NCBI GenBank assembly: GCA_964604195.1
Contig: CAZRXW010000012.1
Coordinates: forward strand, 1 to 31,337
Length of the DNA stretch: 31,337 nucleotides
Origin: SSEF01 sp964604195
GTDB taxonomy: Bacteria; Patescibacteriota; Minisyncoccia; Moranbacterales; UBA1568
Direction of reading: 5' to 3'
A program made the translations under genes and the position numbers. Shown here piece after piece: positions 14,809 through 24,800 of this stretch. The first letter of the stretch is position 1. Each line of letters opens with the position of its first letter. Under the pieces are notes generated by a model, which worked only from the letters and a program-made list of their open reading frames with translations, searched no databases and had not been told where the DNA came from.

Positions 14809-16536
14809 CTACCAGCCACCACCACCCCCACCACCTGAGCCACCACCAGATGACCCGTTGCCGCCAGAGCCAGAACGAGTACTCGTAGTCGCTGCAACAG
14901 CACTCGAGATACTCTCCATATGAATCGTAAAGCTTGTGACATCAAAACTATTAGTCCCCGTACCCACAAACCAGGCTGGATGGTACTGACTAAAGTATTC
15001 TTTACCATACAACACCCCCATCTTCTGAATCCATTCTTTGGTCATCCCAAAAAGGATAGCTATCGGGAGTAGGCGTTCAAAAAGCCCCTCACGTTCATGA
15101 AACTGCTGGCGATATTTTTCAGCTGTTTCCATATACAGCTTGAGCCCCTGAAGCTTGGCATGAAGCTGAGCGCCAGCAATCGTTTGCTTGGGCATAAAGT
15201 AACCAAACAAAAGAAAGAGGATCCAGGTGACAATCAGTGCGACTGGAGCTGTCCACGCCAAATCAGAAAAAAACAGAGGGATAAAGATTCCTACAGTCCC
15301 GAGACTGATAAAAATAGTACGATAGGTAAAGCCCTGTTTTTCAAACAAGCCAGCCTGAATCAACTCTTGTCGCTCTAACTTTCCTATCTCTGCCAAAACT
15401 GGATTCAACTTATACTTCAGCTCCGAAAGAGTAACAGTCTTCCCGGTAGCAAACAACCTGTCTATGAGCAGCACCTCCCCTGCAGTAAGAGCTTTTATCG
15501 ATCCTTCATTTATCCGCTCTAGTACAGTTTCGGTATTGGAGAAAAAGAGTACCCTCTTAGTATCTTGCTGTATCCGGAGAACGCCCTTTATGGCCAAATG
15601 TATAATTGCTGCCGTCACTGCACTGCTATCCACTGATCCCTGCTTGAGGAGAGCGCTTGCCGAAAGAGGAGTAAGCTCTTTTGGAAAATCATATTCTGGT
15701 ATAATTGGCTTCTCCCATGCCGGATCATCACCGAAACGCTGCCACATCCGATAGAGGTAGATAAGAGCTACCAATGGAATAAGAAACCAGGCATAGAGCC
15801 AGTATGCCGACAGCCGCTCCCAGAGCGAAAACTGATAGGGAGTGAAAGCGCCGGTATCTATCGCTACCGAAAGCGTCATCCCTTCCTGTGGGAAAAGTTC
15901 TCGAAGCGTCGCTACGCGTAGAGTGTGCTCATTTTCCCAAGCAAACTCAGCGAGAGCATTCCCTTCCTCACCGAGAGACCCACTATAGAGACTCGTGTCA
16001 CGAAGATGTCCCTGTATTTCCTTTGGGAAAATTATTCTCCCTTGAAAGGTATCGATTGGGAGGTCCCAAAAATTCCCGACCACGTTCCAATACCACTCAT
16101 GGAAATCTCCCTGATCGCGAATGACATTGCGGACAGTATAAACGATTTTGTATTCATTCACTCCCGTCACCGTTTTATCCGGATCGCCTATTTTCCAGGT
16201 TACTGTACCATCACTGGTATTTTTGGTTGTTTCAAATTTGTACCGCTTTCCGGAAAAATCCGTGATACTCACAAGCTCAATCGGGGTTTGAATCTTTCCT
16301 TCAGGCGTATTGGCTACGGTTGGAAGCACTCGAAAAATCCCATGTTTGTCTGGCAGATCACCACAGTCGGCGGTGATCCATTCGGTTACTGTCATGATCG
16401 AATCCGCACGAACATCAAACTCCGCTCGAAAATCCTGAATATACCAATCCGTCACATTTTCCCGCGCCTCCACGACAGAAAAAGGGAGCGATACGGACGC
16501 CAGAACCAATCCCAGTGCAAAAAGAAGTTTTTTCAT
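14809..16536 (-). CDS. DUF2207 domain-containing membrane protein
   Basis: A 575-residue protein with a signal peptide (MKKLLFALGLVLASVSLPFSVVEA). It then has a beta-rich extracytoplasmic DUF2207 domain, with NVTDWYIQDFRAEFDVRADSIMTVTEWI at about 27-54 and NEYKIVYTVRNVI at about 126-138. A membrane helix lies near 243-263, followed by a cytoplasmic segment (LTPLSASALLKQG, AAIIHLAIKGVLRI) and a pair of membrane helices near 403-450. The tail is Gly/Ser-rich, ending GGGSGGGGGGGW. This matches the DUF2207 family, whose function is unknown. It starts at ATG 22 bases after pyrG, with AGAGG only one base from the start, too close to be ideal. Its 3' end faces rpmA across the shared terminator. Confidence 0.88.
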   Translation of the reverse strand: MKKLLFALGLVLASVSLPFSVVEARENVTDWYIQDFRAEFDVRADSIMTVTEWITADCGDLPDKHGIFRVLPTVANTPEGKIQTPIELVSITDFSGKRYKFETTKNTSDGTVTWKIGDPDKTVTGVNEYKIVYTVRNVIRDQGDFHEWYWNVVGNFWDLPIDTFQGRIIFPKEIQGHLRDTSLYSGSLGEEGNALAEFAWENEHTLRVATLRELFPQEGMTLSVAIDTGAFTPYQFSLWERLSAYWLYAWFLIPLVALIYLYRMWQRFGDDPAWEKPIIPEYDFPKELTPLSASALLKQGSVDSSAVTAAIIHLAIKGVLRIQQDTKRVLFFSNTETVLERINEGSIKALTAGEVLLIDRLFATGKTVTLSELKYKLNPVLAEIGKLERQELIQAGLFEKQGFTYRTIFISLGTVGIFIPLFFSDLAWTAPVALIVTWILFLLFGYFMPKQTIAGAQLHAKLQGLKLYMETAEKYRQQFHEREGLFERLLPIAILFGMTKEWIQKMGVLYGKEYFSQYHPAWFVGTGTNSFDVTSFTIHMESISSAVAATTSTRSGSGGNGSSGGGSGGGGGGGW

Positions 16537-16558
16537 ACCTCTATGGTAACATTAAAAC

Positions 16559-18214
16559 CTACCGTTTCTTGCACGCTTCGAGAAAGGCGACAAAGAGTGG
16601 GTGCGGGGCAATAAGTGACGACTGGAATTCCGGATGGAATTGGGTGCCGAGAAAAAATGGGTGGCTTCCTTTGGGAAGTTCAGCGATTTCCATCAGTACC
16701 CCATCTGGCGAAGTCCCCGAGAAAACTAACCCCGCTTGTTTGAGTTCAGCAACATACGATGGGTTGACCTCGTAACGATGTCGATGTCGCTCAACAACAT
16801 GGGTTGATCGATAGGCAGCATGAGCAATGGTGCCCCGAGAGAGTTTTGCTTCATATTCTCCGAGTCGCATACTACCTCCGTAGTCTTTCTTGGCGAGTTT
16901 CTCTTTTTGCTCGGGCATCACATCGATCACCAAATATTCGGCCTTGGGATTGATTTCATGCGTAGTCGCACCAGAAAGTTTCAACACATTCCGGGCGTAT
17001 TCAATAACGAGGAGTTGCATCCCATAGCAAAGGCCAAAATATGGAATGTGGTTTACTCGGCAGTATTCGATCGCTTTCAACTTCCCTTCCACTCCTCGCG
17101 CTCCAAAGCCACCTGGGATGAGAATACCATCATACTTCTTCAGTTCTTTGAGTTGCTTCGGATCTTTCTCATAGTCCATCGCGTCGAGCCACACGAGCTC
17201 TGGCTTCTGCCCCGTAGCGTAGGCCGCGTGCTTGAGTGATTCAATCACACTGATATAGGCATCCGACAGTACGTAGTCCCCTGTCTTAAAATACTTACCT
17301 ACTATCCCGATCCTCACTCTTTGCTTGAGATGCTTCATGGCATCCACCTTGCGCTTCCAAGAACCGAGGTCCCGCTTCTTCGGCCGCACGTCAAAATGCT
17401 CGAGAATTCGATCGCTCAAGTGATCCTTTTCGAAGTTCGCTGGCACATCGTAAATACTCTCAACATCAGGTGCACTGATGACCGCTTCAGGCTCCACATT
17501 ACAAAACACGGCAATCTTCTCTTTGCGCTTGTCATCGAGTGGGCGGTCCGCTCGGGCGATGATGAAGTCGGGTTGGATCCCCGTCCCGTTGAGGGTTCGC
17601 ACGGCGTGTTGGGTCGGTTTGGTTTTCATTTCTCCCACTTTGGACGGGGTCGGCACATAACTCACCATCATCGTCAACACGTCCCTCGGGTGTTCACTTT
17701 TGAGGAGGCGTATGGCTTCGAGAAAAAGAATGTTTTCATATTCTCCAACCGTACCGCCAATTTCAACAATCGTGACATCGGCCTTGGCCTTCTTGGCCGC
17801 CGCCTTAATCCGACTGATCACCTCAAGCGGAATATGCGGCACGACTTGGACACAGCGACCCCCGTATTCGAGATTGCGTTCACGCTCGATCACATGCTGA
17901 TAGACCGAACCTGTCGTCATATAATTTTCCCGTGAGAGTTTGAGCCCCATAAAGCGCTCGTAATTGCCCATGTCCTGGTCGGTCTCATGGCCATCAGCCA
18001 AGACAAAGACCTCACCATGCTCGGTCGGGTTCATAGTGCCAGCATCCACATTGATATAGGGGTCAATTTTCATGGCCGTGACGCTCATACCACGGGCTTG
18101 CAAAATTTTCCCGATCGAAGAAGCCGTGATGCCTTTGCCGACCCCGCTCATCACTCCGCCAACAACAAAAATATACTTCTCTTTTGACCGGTTTTTTGAT
18201 TTCTGTTTTGTCAT
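16559..18214 (-). CDS. pyrG: CTP synthase
   Basis: Converts UTP to CTP using ATP and glutamine. The 551-residue protein has the N-terminal synthase domain with P-loop GGVMSGVGKG at 19-28, then KIDPYINVDAGTMNP and EIGGTVGEYE. The C-terminal class I glutamine amidotransferase domain has its nucleophile in FGLCYGMQL (Cys near 395) and the His/Glu pair in GTQFHPEFQS (near 521). All catalytic parts seem intact and the length is normal. It starts at ATG behind an extended -10 promoter and a terminator that separate it from rplI. Its G+C content looks higher than that of genes such as eno. Confidence 0.98.
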   Translation of the reverse strand: MTKQKSKNRSKEKYIFVVGGVMSGVGKGITASSIGKILQARGMSVTAMKIDPYINVDAGTMNPTEHGEVFVLADGHETDQDMGNYERFMGLKLSRENYMTTGSVYQHVIERERNLEYGGRCVQVVPHIPLEVISRIKAAAKKAKADVTIVEIGGTVGEYENILFLEAIRLLKSEHPRDVLTMMVSYVPTPSKVGEMKTKPTQHAVRTLNGTGIQPDFIIARADRPLDDKRKEKIAVFCNVEPEAVISAPDVESIYDVPANFEKDHLSDRILEHFDVRPKKRDLGSWKRKVDAMKHLKQRVRIGIVGKYFKTGDYVLSDAYISVIESLKHAAYATGQKPELVWLDAMDYEKDPKQLKELKKYDGILIPGGFGARGVEGKLKAIEYCRVNHIPYFGLCYGMQLLVIEYARNVLKLSGATTHEINPKAEYLVIDVMPEQKEKLAKKDYGGSMRLGEYEAKLSRGTIAHAAYRSTHVVERHRHRYEVNPSYVAELKQAGLVFSGTSPDGVLMEIAELPKGSHPFFLGTQFHPEFQSSLIAPHPLFVAFLEACKKR

Positions 18215-18238
18215 ATCAAGTACTCAGTAGTTAGATAT

Positions 18239-18247
18239 ATTTTACCA
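18239..18247 (-). promoter_or_regulatory. Extended -10 promoter for pyrG
   Basis: On the minus strand TGG-TAAAAT lies 25 bases before the pyrG ATG, directly after the rplI terminator. There is no good -35. Predicted start of transcription near 18232 gives a leader of about 18 bases. Confidence 0.5.
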
Positions 18248-18256
18248 TTTAGAGAG

Positions 18257-18289
18257 AAAGAGCCGCCTTCAGGAGAAGAACGGCCCTTT
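18257..18289 (-). terminator. Intrinsic terminator after rplI
   Basis: On the minus strand AAAGGGCCG and CGGCTCTTT form a 9-bp stem (one G-U pair) with a 15-base loop, followed by a pyrimidine-rich TCTCTC. It sits 26 bases past the rplI stop and just ahead of the pyrG promoter. Confidence 0.65.
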
Positions 18290-18314
18290 GTAAAGTTACG
18301 GCTGACAGGCAAAC

Positions 18315-18743
18315 CTATTCGCTGATGACAGAGAGCTTAACGGCCGCTTTGGTGGCACCGGCTTCTATCTTGATAGTATACTCGCCAAGCGCTTTAATCG
18401 GATGTTCCAGCGCGATCATTTCTTCGCTCACGGCACCCTCCAGTGCCTTTGCGATGTTCCCCTTGGTTACCGAGCCAAAGAGTTTCCCATCCTTGGCCTT
18501 CATGGCGATCGTGACTGATTTGCCGTCCACGGCCTGAACAGCACCAGCGAGCTGGGCTACATGTTCAGTCTTGTCTTTTTCGGCTCGCGCCACGATATGT
18601 TTGATTGATTTCAGGGCACCAGGCGTAGCAAGCTCCGCCAATCCTTCTGGCAGAAGGTAGTTAAAACCATAGCCTTTTTTGACTTCCTTTACATCACCAG
18701 CTTTACCGAGACTTGGCACATCTTGTGTCAGAATTACTTTCAT
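18315..18743 (-). CDS. rplI: 50S ribosomal protein L9
   Basis: L9 binds 23S rRNA at the base of the L1 stalk and helps frame fidelity. The 142-residue protein has the standard opening MKVILTQDVPSLGKAGDVKEVKKGYGFNYLLP, the long central helix (residues about 41-75) and the C-terminal domain with KLFGSVTKGNIA and an ending IKIEAGATKAAVKLSVI. An in-frame TTG two codons upstream exists, but the ATG at 18743 gives the family N-terminus. It stands as a single-gene unit with its own promoter and terminator. L9 is reported absent from some CPR groups, so its presence narrows the taxonomy. Confidence 0.97.
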   Translation of the reverse strand: MKVILTQDVPSLGKAGDVKEVKKGYGFNYLLPEGLAELATPGALKSIKHIVARAEKDKTEHVAQLAGAVQAVDGKSVTIAMKAKDGKLFGSVTKGNIAKALEGAVSEEMIALEHPIKALGEYTIKIEAGATKAAVKLSVISE

Positions 18744-18770
18744 AGTCAAGAAAATCTAAAATTACACCTC

Positions 18771-18799
18771 ATTCTAGCGATTTTTCACTCTTTTGGCAA
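18771..18799 (-). promoter_or_regulatory. Sigma-70-type promoter for rplI
   Basis: On the minus strand TTGCCA (18794-18799) and TAGAAT (18771-18776) are separated by exactly 17 bases. Each hexamer matches the consensus at five of six positions. Transcription would start about 20 bases before the rplI ATG. Confidence 0.7.
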
Positions 18800-18884
18800 C
18801 TGCGGGTACTCGTCCACTCTATTTGGCACTCGGGCGGATTAATCTTCTCCAACATAACCCGAAAAGGGGTTACTGGCCAAAAAA

Positions 18885-21800
18885 CTATTCCCCTTCTACT
18901 ATCCACCAGTCAAACAATATATCTTCACTTGCTGGGGTAATTTTTTCCACCGTAAAATCTTCACCTTCAGTCACAGCCGTGACTGCCAATGGCTCGGCAG
19001 TGAGTGTCCGAGGCGTTACAATAATGTGACTCCCTGTTTGGACAGCTGTTGTTTTGACAGTTACCACGTTCTCCCCACTTTCAATTTTGTCCCGACCAAT
19101 AGTTGCTTCTTCTGGATCATCTGCCTCAATCGTCAAGAGACCGGTTTCCAATATCCGTGCCTTGAGCTTTCCATTGAGCAAATCAACATTGCCATCATCA
19201 TCTTTGACTACGAGGCTACCCAGTGAACCAAGCTCGAAGGTGATATAAAAATCCGTCAGGGCTGCCACTTGTTCGGTCAACGTTGCTATCTGTGACGTAA
19301 ACAGTGCTGTTTGGGATACGGTACTCTCTACATCATGGACCAATCGTCCCAAGAGCTCATCTTGAATATCGACAACGTCTCTCAGCGTAACAATATCATT
19401 ATCCAGAACATCTAATCTATCGCCTTGTTGTTCGATCGTCTCTTCATACTGAGCCAAGCTATCACCGATCACCGTAAGCTGATCATCCACCGCTACCCGA
19501 AGTTCTGTCAACGTAGTAATCTGCTGGCTCGTCTGAAGGCTGAGTGTAGAAATCTGCTGCTGTTCAGCATGGAAAAGCGTGTCTTTAACATCCGAAAACT
19601 TGGCATAGAGACCATGGGCAGCACCGTCCTCCATAAAATTTTCGACAAACGGGATCAGAAAATCATTCTCAGCCAACGGTCGAGCAGTATCAAACGCGCG
19701 ATCAGCAAAATCATAGGCGTAGACCTCGTAATTGGGAATTTGGAAACCAGCAGTCTGGGCGCTATAGTGCCAAGATCCACCGTACCGATAGTAGAGGCGA
19801 CCGTTGGTCGAATCGACACAGAGATTCCCATCCGTGTCGAGAGTAAAGACGCTATCATCGCACGTACCAGTATTGACTTTGGTAACGAGACCATCCGTGC
19901 CATTTATTTGGCCTACCGTCGAAACATTACCCGCTGAAGACACCTGAAAAAGATCGCCGGAACCAACGGTGAGGAGAGCGGATGGGGTAGCGTCACCTAC
20001 TCCAAAGTTCCCACCCATGAAGATACCAGAATAGTTGGTGTCAGCCCCAGAGACCGTCACGTATTGGCCATAGAGGGTATTGGTGCCTGTTGTACTTCCG
20101 GTCGCTGAGATATAGCTTCCGTATCCATTGGCAGTACCTGATCCAGAAGCAAATGTATTGGTGAGGGAAATATAGGTACCATACGTGTCAATGGTTCCAC
20201 CAGTCGCCCCGGTCCTTGTGACGGTCGTGGCTGTGCCATAGGTGGTATCGGTACCTGTCGTGACGATACCGGTATCGGAAACAGTGAAGTTGCCACCATA
20301 CTGGGTAGCAGCCGTGGTGGAGGTGATAGTCAAATCAAAGTCGAGCGCACCGTCAGGAGTGGTATCCATAATACCGACCCCAAGATTATCGACGCTTCCT
20401 GCTCCATCCGAAAGGCCGTAGACCGTAAGCATGGCATTGCCGTCAAGCATGGCCGTGTAACTCTCGACGGTATTGTCAACGGCCGATGAAGTGACCGGCA
20501 TATCCACCCACGACACCGCGCCAGCATCCGTTTCGAAACTCTGTGAACCAAGAATTAAGCTCGCGATAGTCGTATTGCCATCGGTATCAATCACGAACTC
20601 ATCTCCACTACCGAGACCATCACCTGAATAGATCTTGAATTTATCAGAGTCGGAGTCGTCTACACCGATGGTGAATGTGTTGGTGCCATCCGTGAGTTGG
20701 AAGCCAAGAGTGGGATCGGTATCGGTACCGAGAGAAGTGATGGCGATTTGCGCGGCGGCGGAAGCGGAGTGGACATTGAGGAGATCGTCAGGGCTGGTGT
20801 CGCCAATACCGACGTTGCCGTTCAACAATGTCTTAGTGACACTGGTATTCCCCAATACGACACTATTACTCCCAGCTCCGATAGTGTTATATCCGATGGC
20901 TATTTCATTATCTGTTCCGTCAGCACTAGCTTTGGAATTGTATCCTAGATACAGCCCGTTATTTCCTGTTGTCCTGCCTGTTGCTCCATCGGCTATGTAA
21001 CGACCTGCGCTCGTACCCAAAGCGGAGTTCTGATTTCCCGTGGTGTTGGAGTAGAGAGAACGATAACCCTGTGCGGAGTTGTTATTTCCCGTGGTGTTGA
21101 GGTAGAGAGAAGCATGACCCTGTGCGGAGTTGTTATATCCTGTGGTGTTGGAGTAGAGAGAATATGCACCCTGTGCGGAGTTCTGATATCCTGTGGTGTT
21201 GGAGTAGAGAGAAGCATAACCGACAGCTGTGTTATATGAGGCGTGATATGTTTGAGTTGCCGTGCTTCCCATAGTCAAGTTGCCTACGTCTTGTCCGACA
21301 AAGACGTTGTACCCTTCCGTTGTCACGGTGCCATTGTTGCCATAATTAAAGTTGTGGATAAATCTTGTTCCACCTTTAGAGATTACTCCGTATTGATTGG
21401 CATTAGTTGTGTTGTCTAGGTTTAGATTACCGGTGGATATGTCTAGTTTAGCCGTTGGACTCGTCGTCCCGATGCCGACGTTGCCTGCGGCGGTGATGGT
21501 TATCCTCTCATCTACGCCGTCGCTAATGTAAAAAGCTCCACTATATGTTGCTAGGTTAAACTCGTTATTACTATCCTTAACCGAAATACCCGCTCCATTA
21601 CTTCCGGAATTGCTTACCTGAAGCATTCTTCCCCAAGATTGAGGATTGTCTAAAGCACTATCTCCTATAATTGCAGACCCGCTTACAACTAGTCTTTGGG
21701 AAGGCGCCGTCGTCCCGATGCCGACGTTGCCCTCGATTATCATTCCATCAGCCGGTGGCGTTGTTGCCACATAATCATCTCCTAAAGCTAAGCCACCATT

Positions 21801-24800
21801 GGAATTGAAACGTGCAATCTCGTCGTTCGCCGTAGAGATAGAAAGGTAGTTTGAAGCGGCATTGCCGGTAATGTATTGATCGCTATCATTACCGAAATAC
21901 AACGTCGGTGTAGCCGCACCAAGAAGGATATCCCCGTTCACTTCTAATTCTTGTCCAGGACTCGTCGTCCCAATACCGACGTTGCCTGTCCTTGCCATCG
22001 TCAAGACAGGAAGCATATCGGAAATAGTAAAAGAGCCGCTTGTCTTGTTGATGAAACCAAGGGTTTTAATCGTTGAAGCACCATTGCCACTCCACTCCTC
22101 ATAATATGGATAGCCACTGTTTGGCGCAGTGATAGTACCAGCCCTCTCCCCTGTAAGATATCCTCCCTCTATCCAGTTATGTACCGGCGTGTTTGCTGTT
22201 GCAACAAAATAGTTCGCGTCTGCATTTAAACCACTAGTTGTTCTTGTTAAGCGGAAATCTATCGAATTGACGGTTGCGTCACCAATCTGTACACCACCGT
22301 TCACTTGTAGTTTCTTACTCGGACTCGCCGTCCCAATACCGACATTGCCAGTATTTGTTATTCTCATTTTCTCTGACCAACCGCCTCCTACCATGGTCGT
22401 TACGGTTCCAAAAAGTAGTCCGCTTTCAGCATAATATCCAACACTCGGATTGTTCCCTTGCCAATGATTTGTGGCTACATAACCACCACTACTCTTCTCC
22501 CATGCAATATTCCCTATGACATTTAGATCTGTCCCAGGACTCGTCGTCCCAATACCGACATTGCCGCCAGCCAGAATGGTAAAACGCTCACCCTGCCCAC
22601 TTTCCACGATTCCAAAACGGTTAGCGGATTCAATACGACCTAGATGCCATTCTTGGACTCCGCCATCCAAGAAATATATATACTGATTACCTGTTCCATC
22701 ATCGGTATTTAGAGCCACGAAAACATCATCCGTTGGATCGGAAATCTGTAGTTGATATATACCTGGTGTGGTCGTCCCGATGCCGACATTGCCACCATCT
22801 TTGATTACCAAAGCGCGACGTGTATCAGAAGACGGAGAAAAAGCAAGATCGCTTACTGAGCTTATCCCGACGAGGTCGATATGTTTCGCTGCTAAACCAG
22901 AACCACCCGTATTTGAGCGGATATCAAGCGCCACATCGGAAGTCAGATCGTAGAACTGAGCGAGTGTACCATCGGAAGCAAGGTCATCAGTGATTTGAAA
23001 CCTCCCTCCAGTAAGGGTATACCCACCAGAATAACGAGCTCCAAATTGGTTGGCAGTTGACACAGTAAAGTCAGAATCTGTACTGTCAGAAAATGCAACA
23101 GAGCCGTCCGCAGTCACTTTCGCGCGCCTACCAAAAGCAGATGAATAATCCCCAGTAATATCAATGTCTCGTCCACCTAAAATTGCTGAGTAGCTACCAA
23201 TAATATTATTGTCGTCACCACCGCCAATAAAAGAAAATACCTCCGATGCACCAGTGATTGTGTTGCGTCGACCACTAACAATACCTGAGCGACCCGCTGA
23301 AATGAGATTGTACGAGCCACCACCAATAATCGAATGGCCATTTGAATTGTACTTCATGAAATTATGACCACCTCCGACAATAACTCCGGCTTCCTGATTC
23401 ACAATATTGTCATATCCACCAGCGATTAATGCAACATTCGCACTTTGTGCAACATAACTAGTATCCGCCGCCCAATCTGTTGGAGTGAAGTCATTATAAA
23501 ATGGCAAAGACGTCGTACCTATGATATTGGGAGCAACAGTACTCCCTCCCCCGCCAATTGTGTTTCTACTTGTCCCTATCTCTATTGAGTTAATCAGTGC
23601 GTTTATCTCAAAATTGTCAGTACCAGTACCGGACAAAACAGCATTACCAATTTTTACATCACCATTAACTTCTAATTTTTGAGATGGTGTAATCGTCCCG
23701 ATACCGACGTTGCCAGTGGCATCAATCACAAAAGGAGTGGTATCAGAAGCAACATCATTCACTAGAAAAGAGTTTCCTGTGCCAGTATTGGTGAGGGAGA
23801 AGACTTCAGTACCATCAGCCAAGATATCAGTACTGGCATCGAGGTCGAGCTGATCTTGGAACTCGGTAAAATCGAGGGAGTCAGCGGTGATAGAAGTAGC
23901 TCCGATTGTACTTACACTGAGGACCCCTGTACCAGCTGCAGCCTGCACAACACCGCCAGCTGAGAGACCAGAGAAGGTGATGGTACCTGAAGATGTGATA
24001 CCAGTGGCTGCTGCTATCGCTCCGCTACTATTCACCTGAAAAAGATCGCCGGAACCAACGGTGAGGAGAGCAGCTGGGCTAGTGTCGCCGATACCGACGT
24101 TGCCACTTACCAATAAACCGTTAGCCGGCGGAGTTGTTCCAGCACTATACCCCACTGTTGCTCCTTGCAGAGCCTTGAGGTCACCGCTTATGGAGAAGTA
24201 ATGGGTGGATGGATCGATGAGCTCAAGAATGATATTGCTGTTGTCTCCGCCGGCACTGCGGAAGCGGTGATAGGTAGCAGTATCCGCCCATCCAAAGGCG
24301 AATTTGGGTGCGCCGTCTCCAATACCAAAAGCAGCAGAGGGATTACCGTTTACCTCCAGAGGGAAGACCGGACTCCCCGTCCCGATACCGACGTTGCCAC
24401 TGGCATCAATCACAAAAGGAGTGGTATCAGAAGCAACATCATTCACTAGAAAAGAGTTTCCTGTACCAGTATTGGTGAGGGAGAAGACTTCGGTACCATC
24501 AACCAGGATGTCAGTACTGGCATCGAGAGCCAACGCGTCTTTGAATTCACTGAAGTCGAGGGAGTCAGCAGTAATACTAGCTGCTCCAAGTGTCTGCCAA
24601 GTGAGCTGGCCAGCACCATCATTGGAAAGCACGCCATTGTCATGGGCTGATGGCCAAGTATAGGCAAGGCTACGAATACCAAGATTCCCCACAAGATCCA
24701 GGGCGCCACGAGCAGTAATATCACCAGAAACTGTCAAATCACCAGTGACACTGGCATCGCCACCCACCGAGATCCCCTCAGCAAGAGTCAGTGAAGCTAT

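Noticed and set aside
15925..16614. A 229-codon open frame on the plus strand
   Set aside because: It is antisense to the DUF2207 gene and the pyrG end; the real genes are supported by family motifs.
17321..17935. A 204-codon open frame on the plus strand
   Set aside because: It lies antisense to the well-conserved pyrG gene and has no recognisable protein pattern.
18854..18871. TAACCC/GGGTTA hairpin as terminator of the giant gene
   Set aside because: A 6-bp stem is present but no U-run follows on the minus strand, so it is not reported as a terminator.
21022..21225. Regular 51-bp repeats as a CRISPR array
   Set aside because: The units are contiguous, with no unique spacers, and are in frame within a protein repeat.
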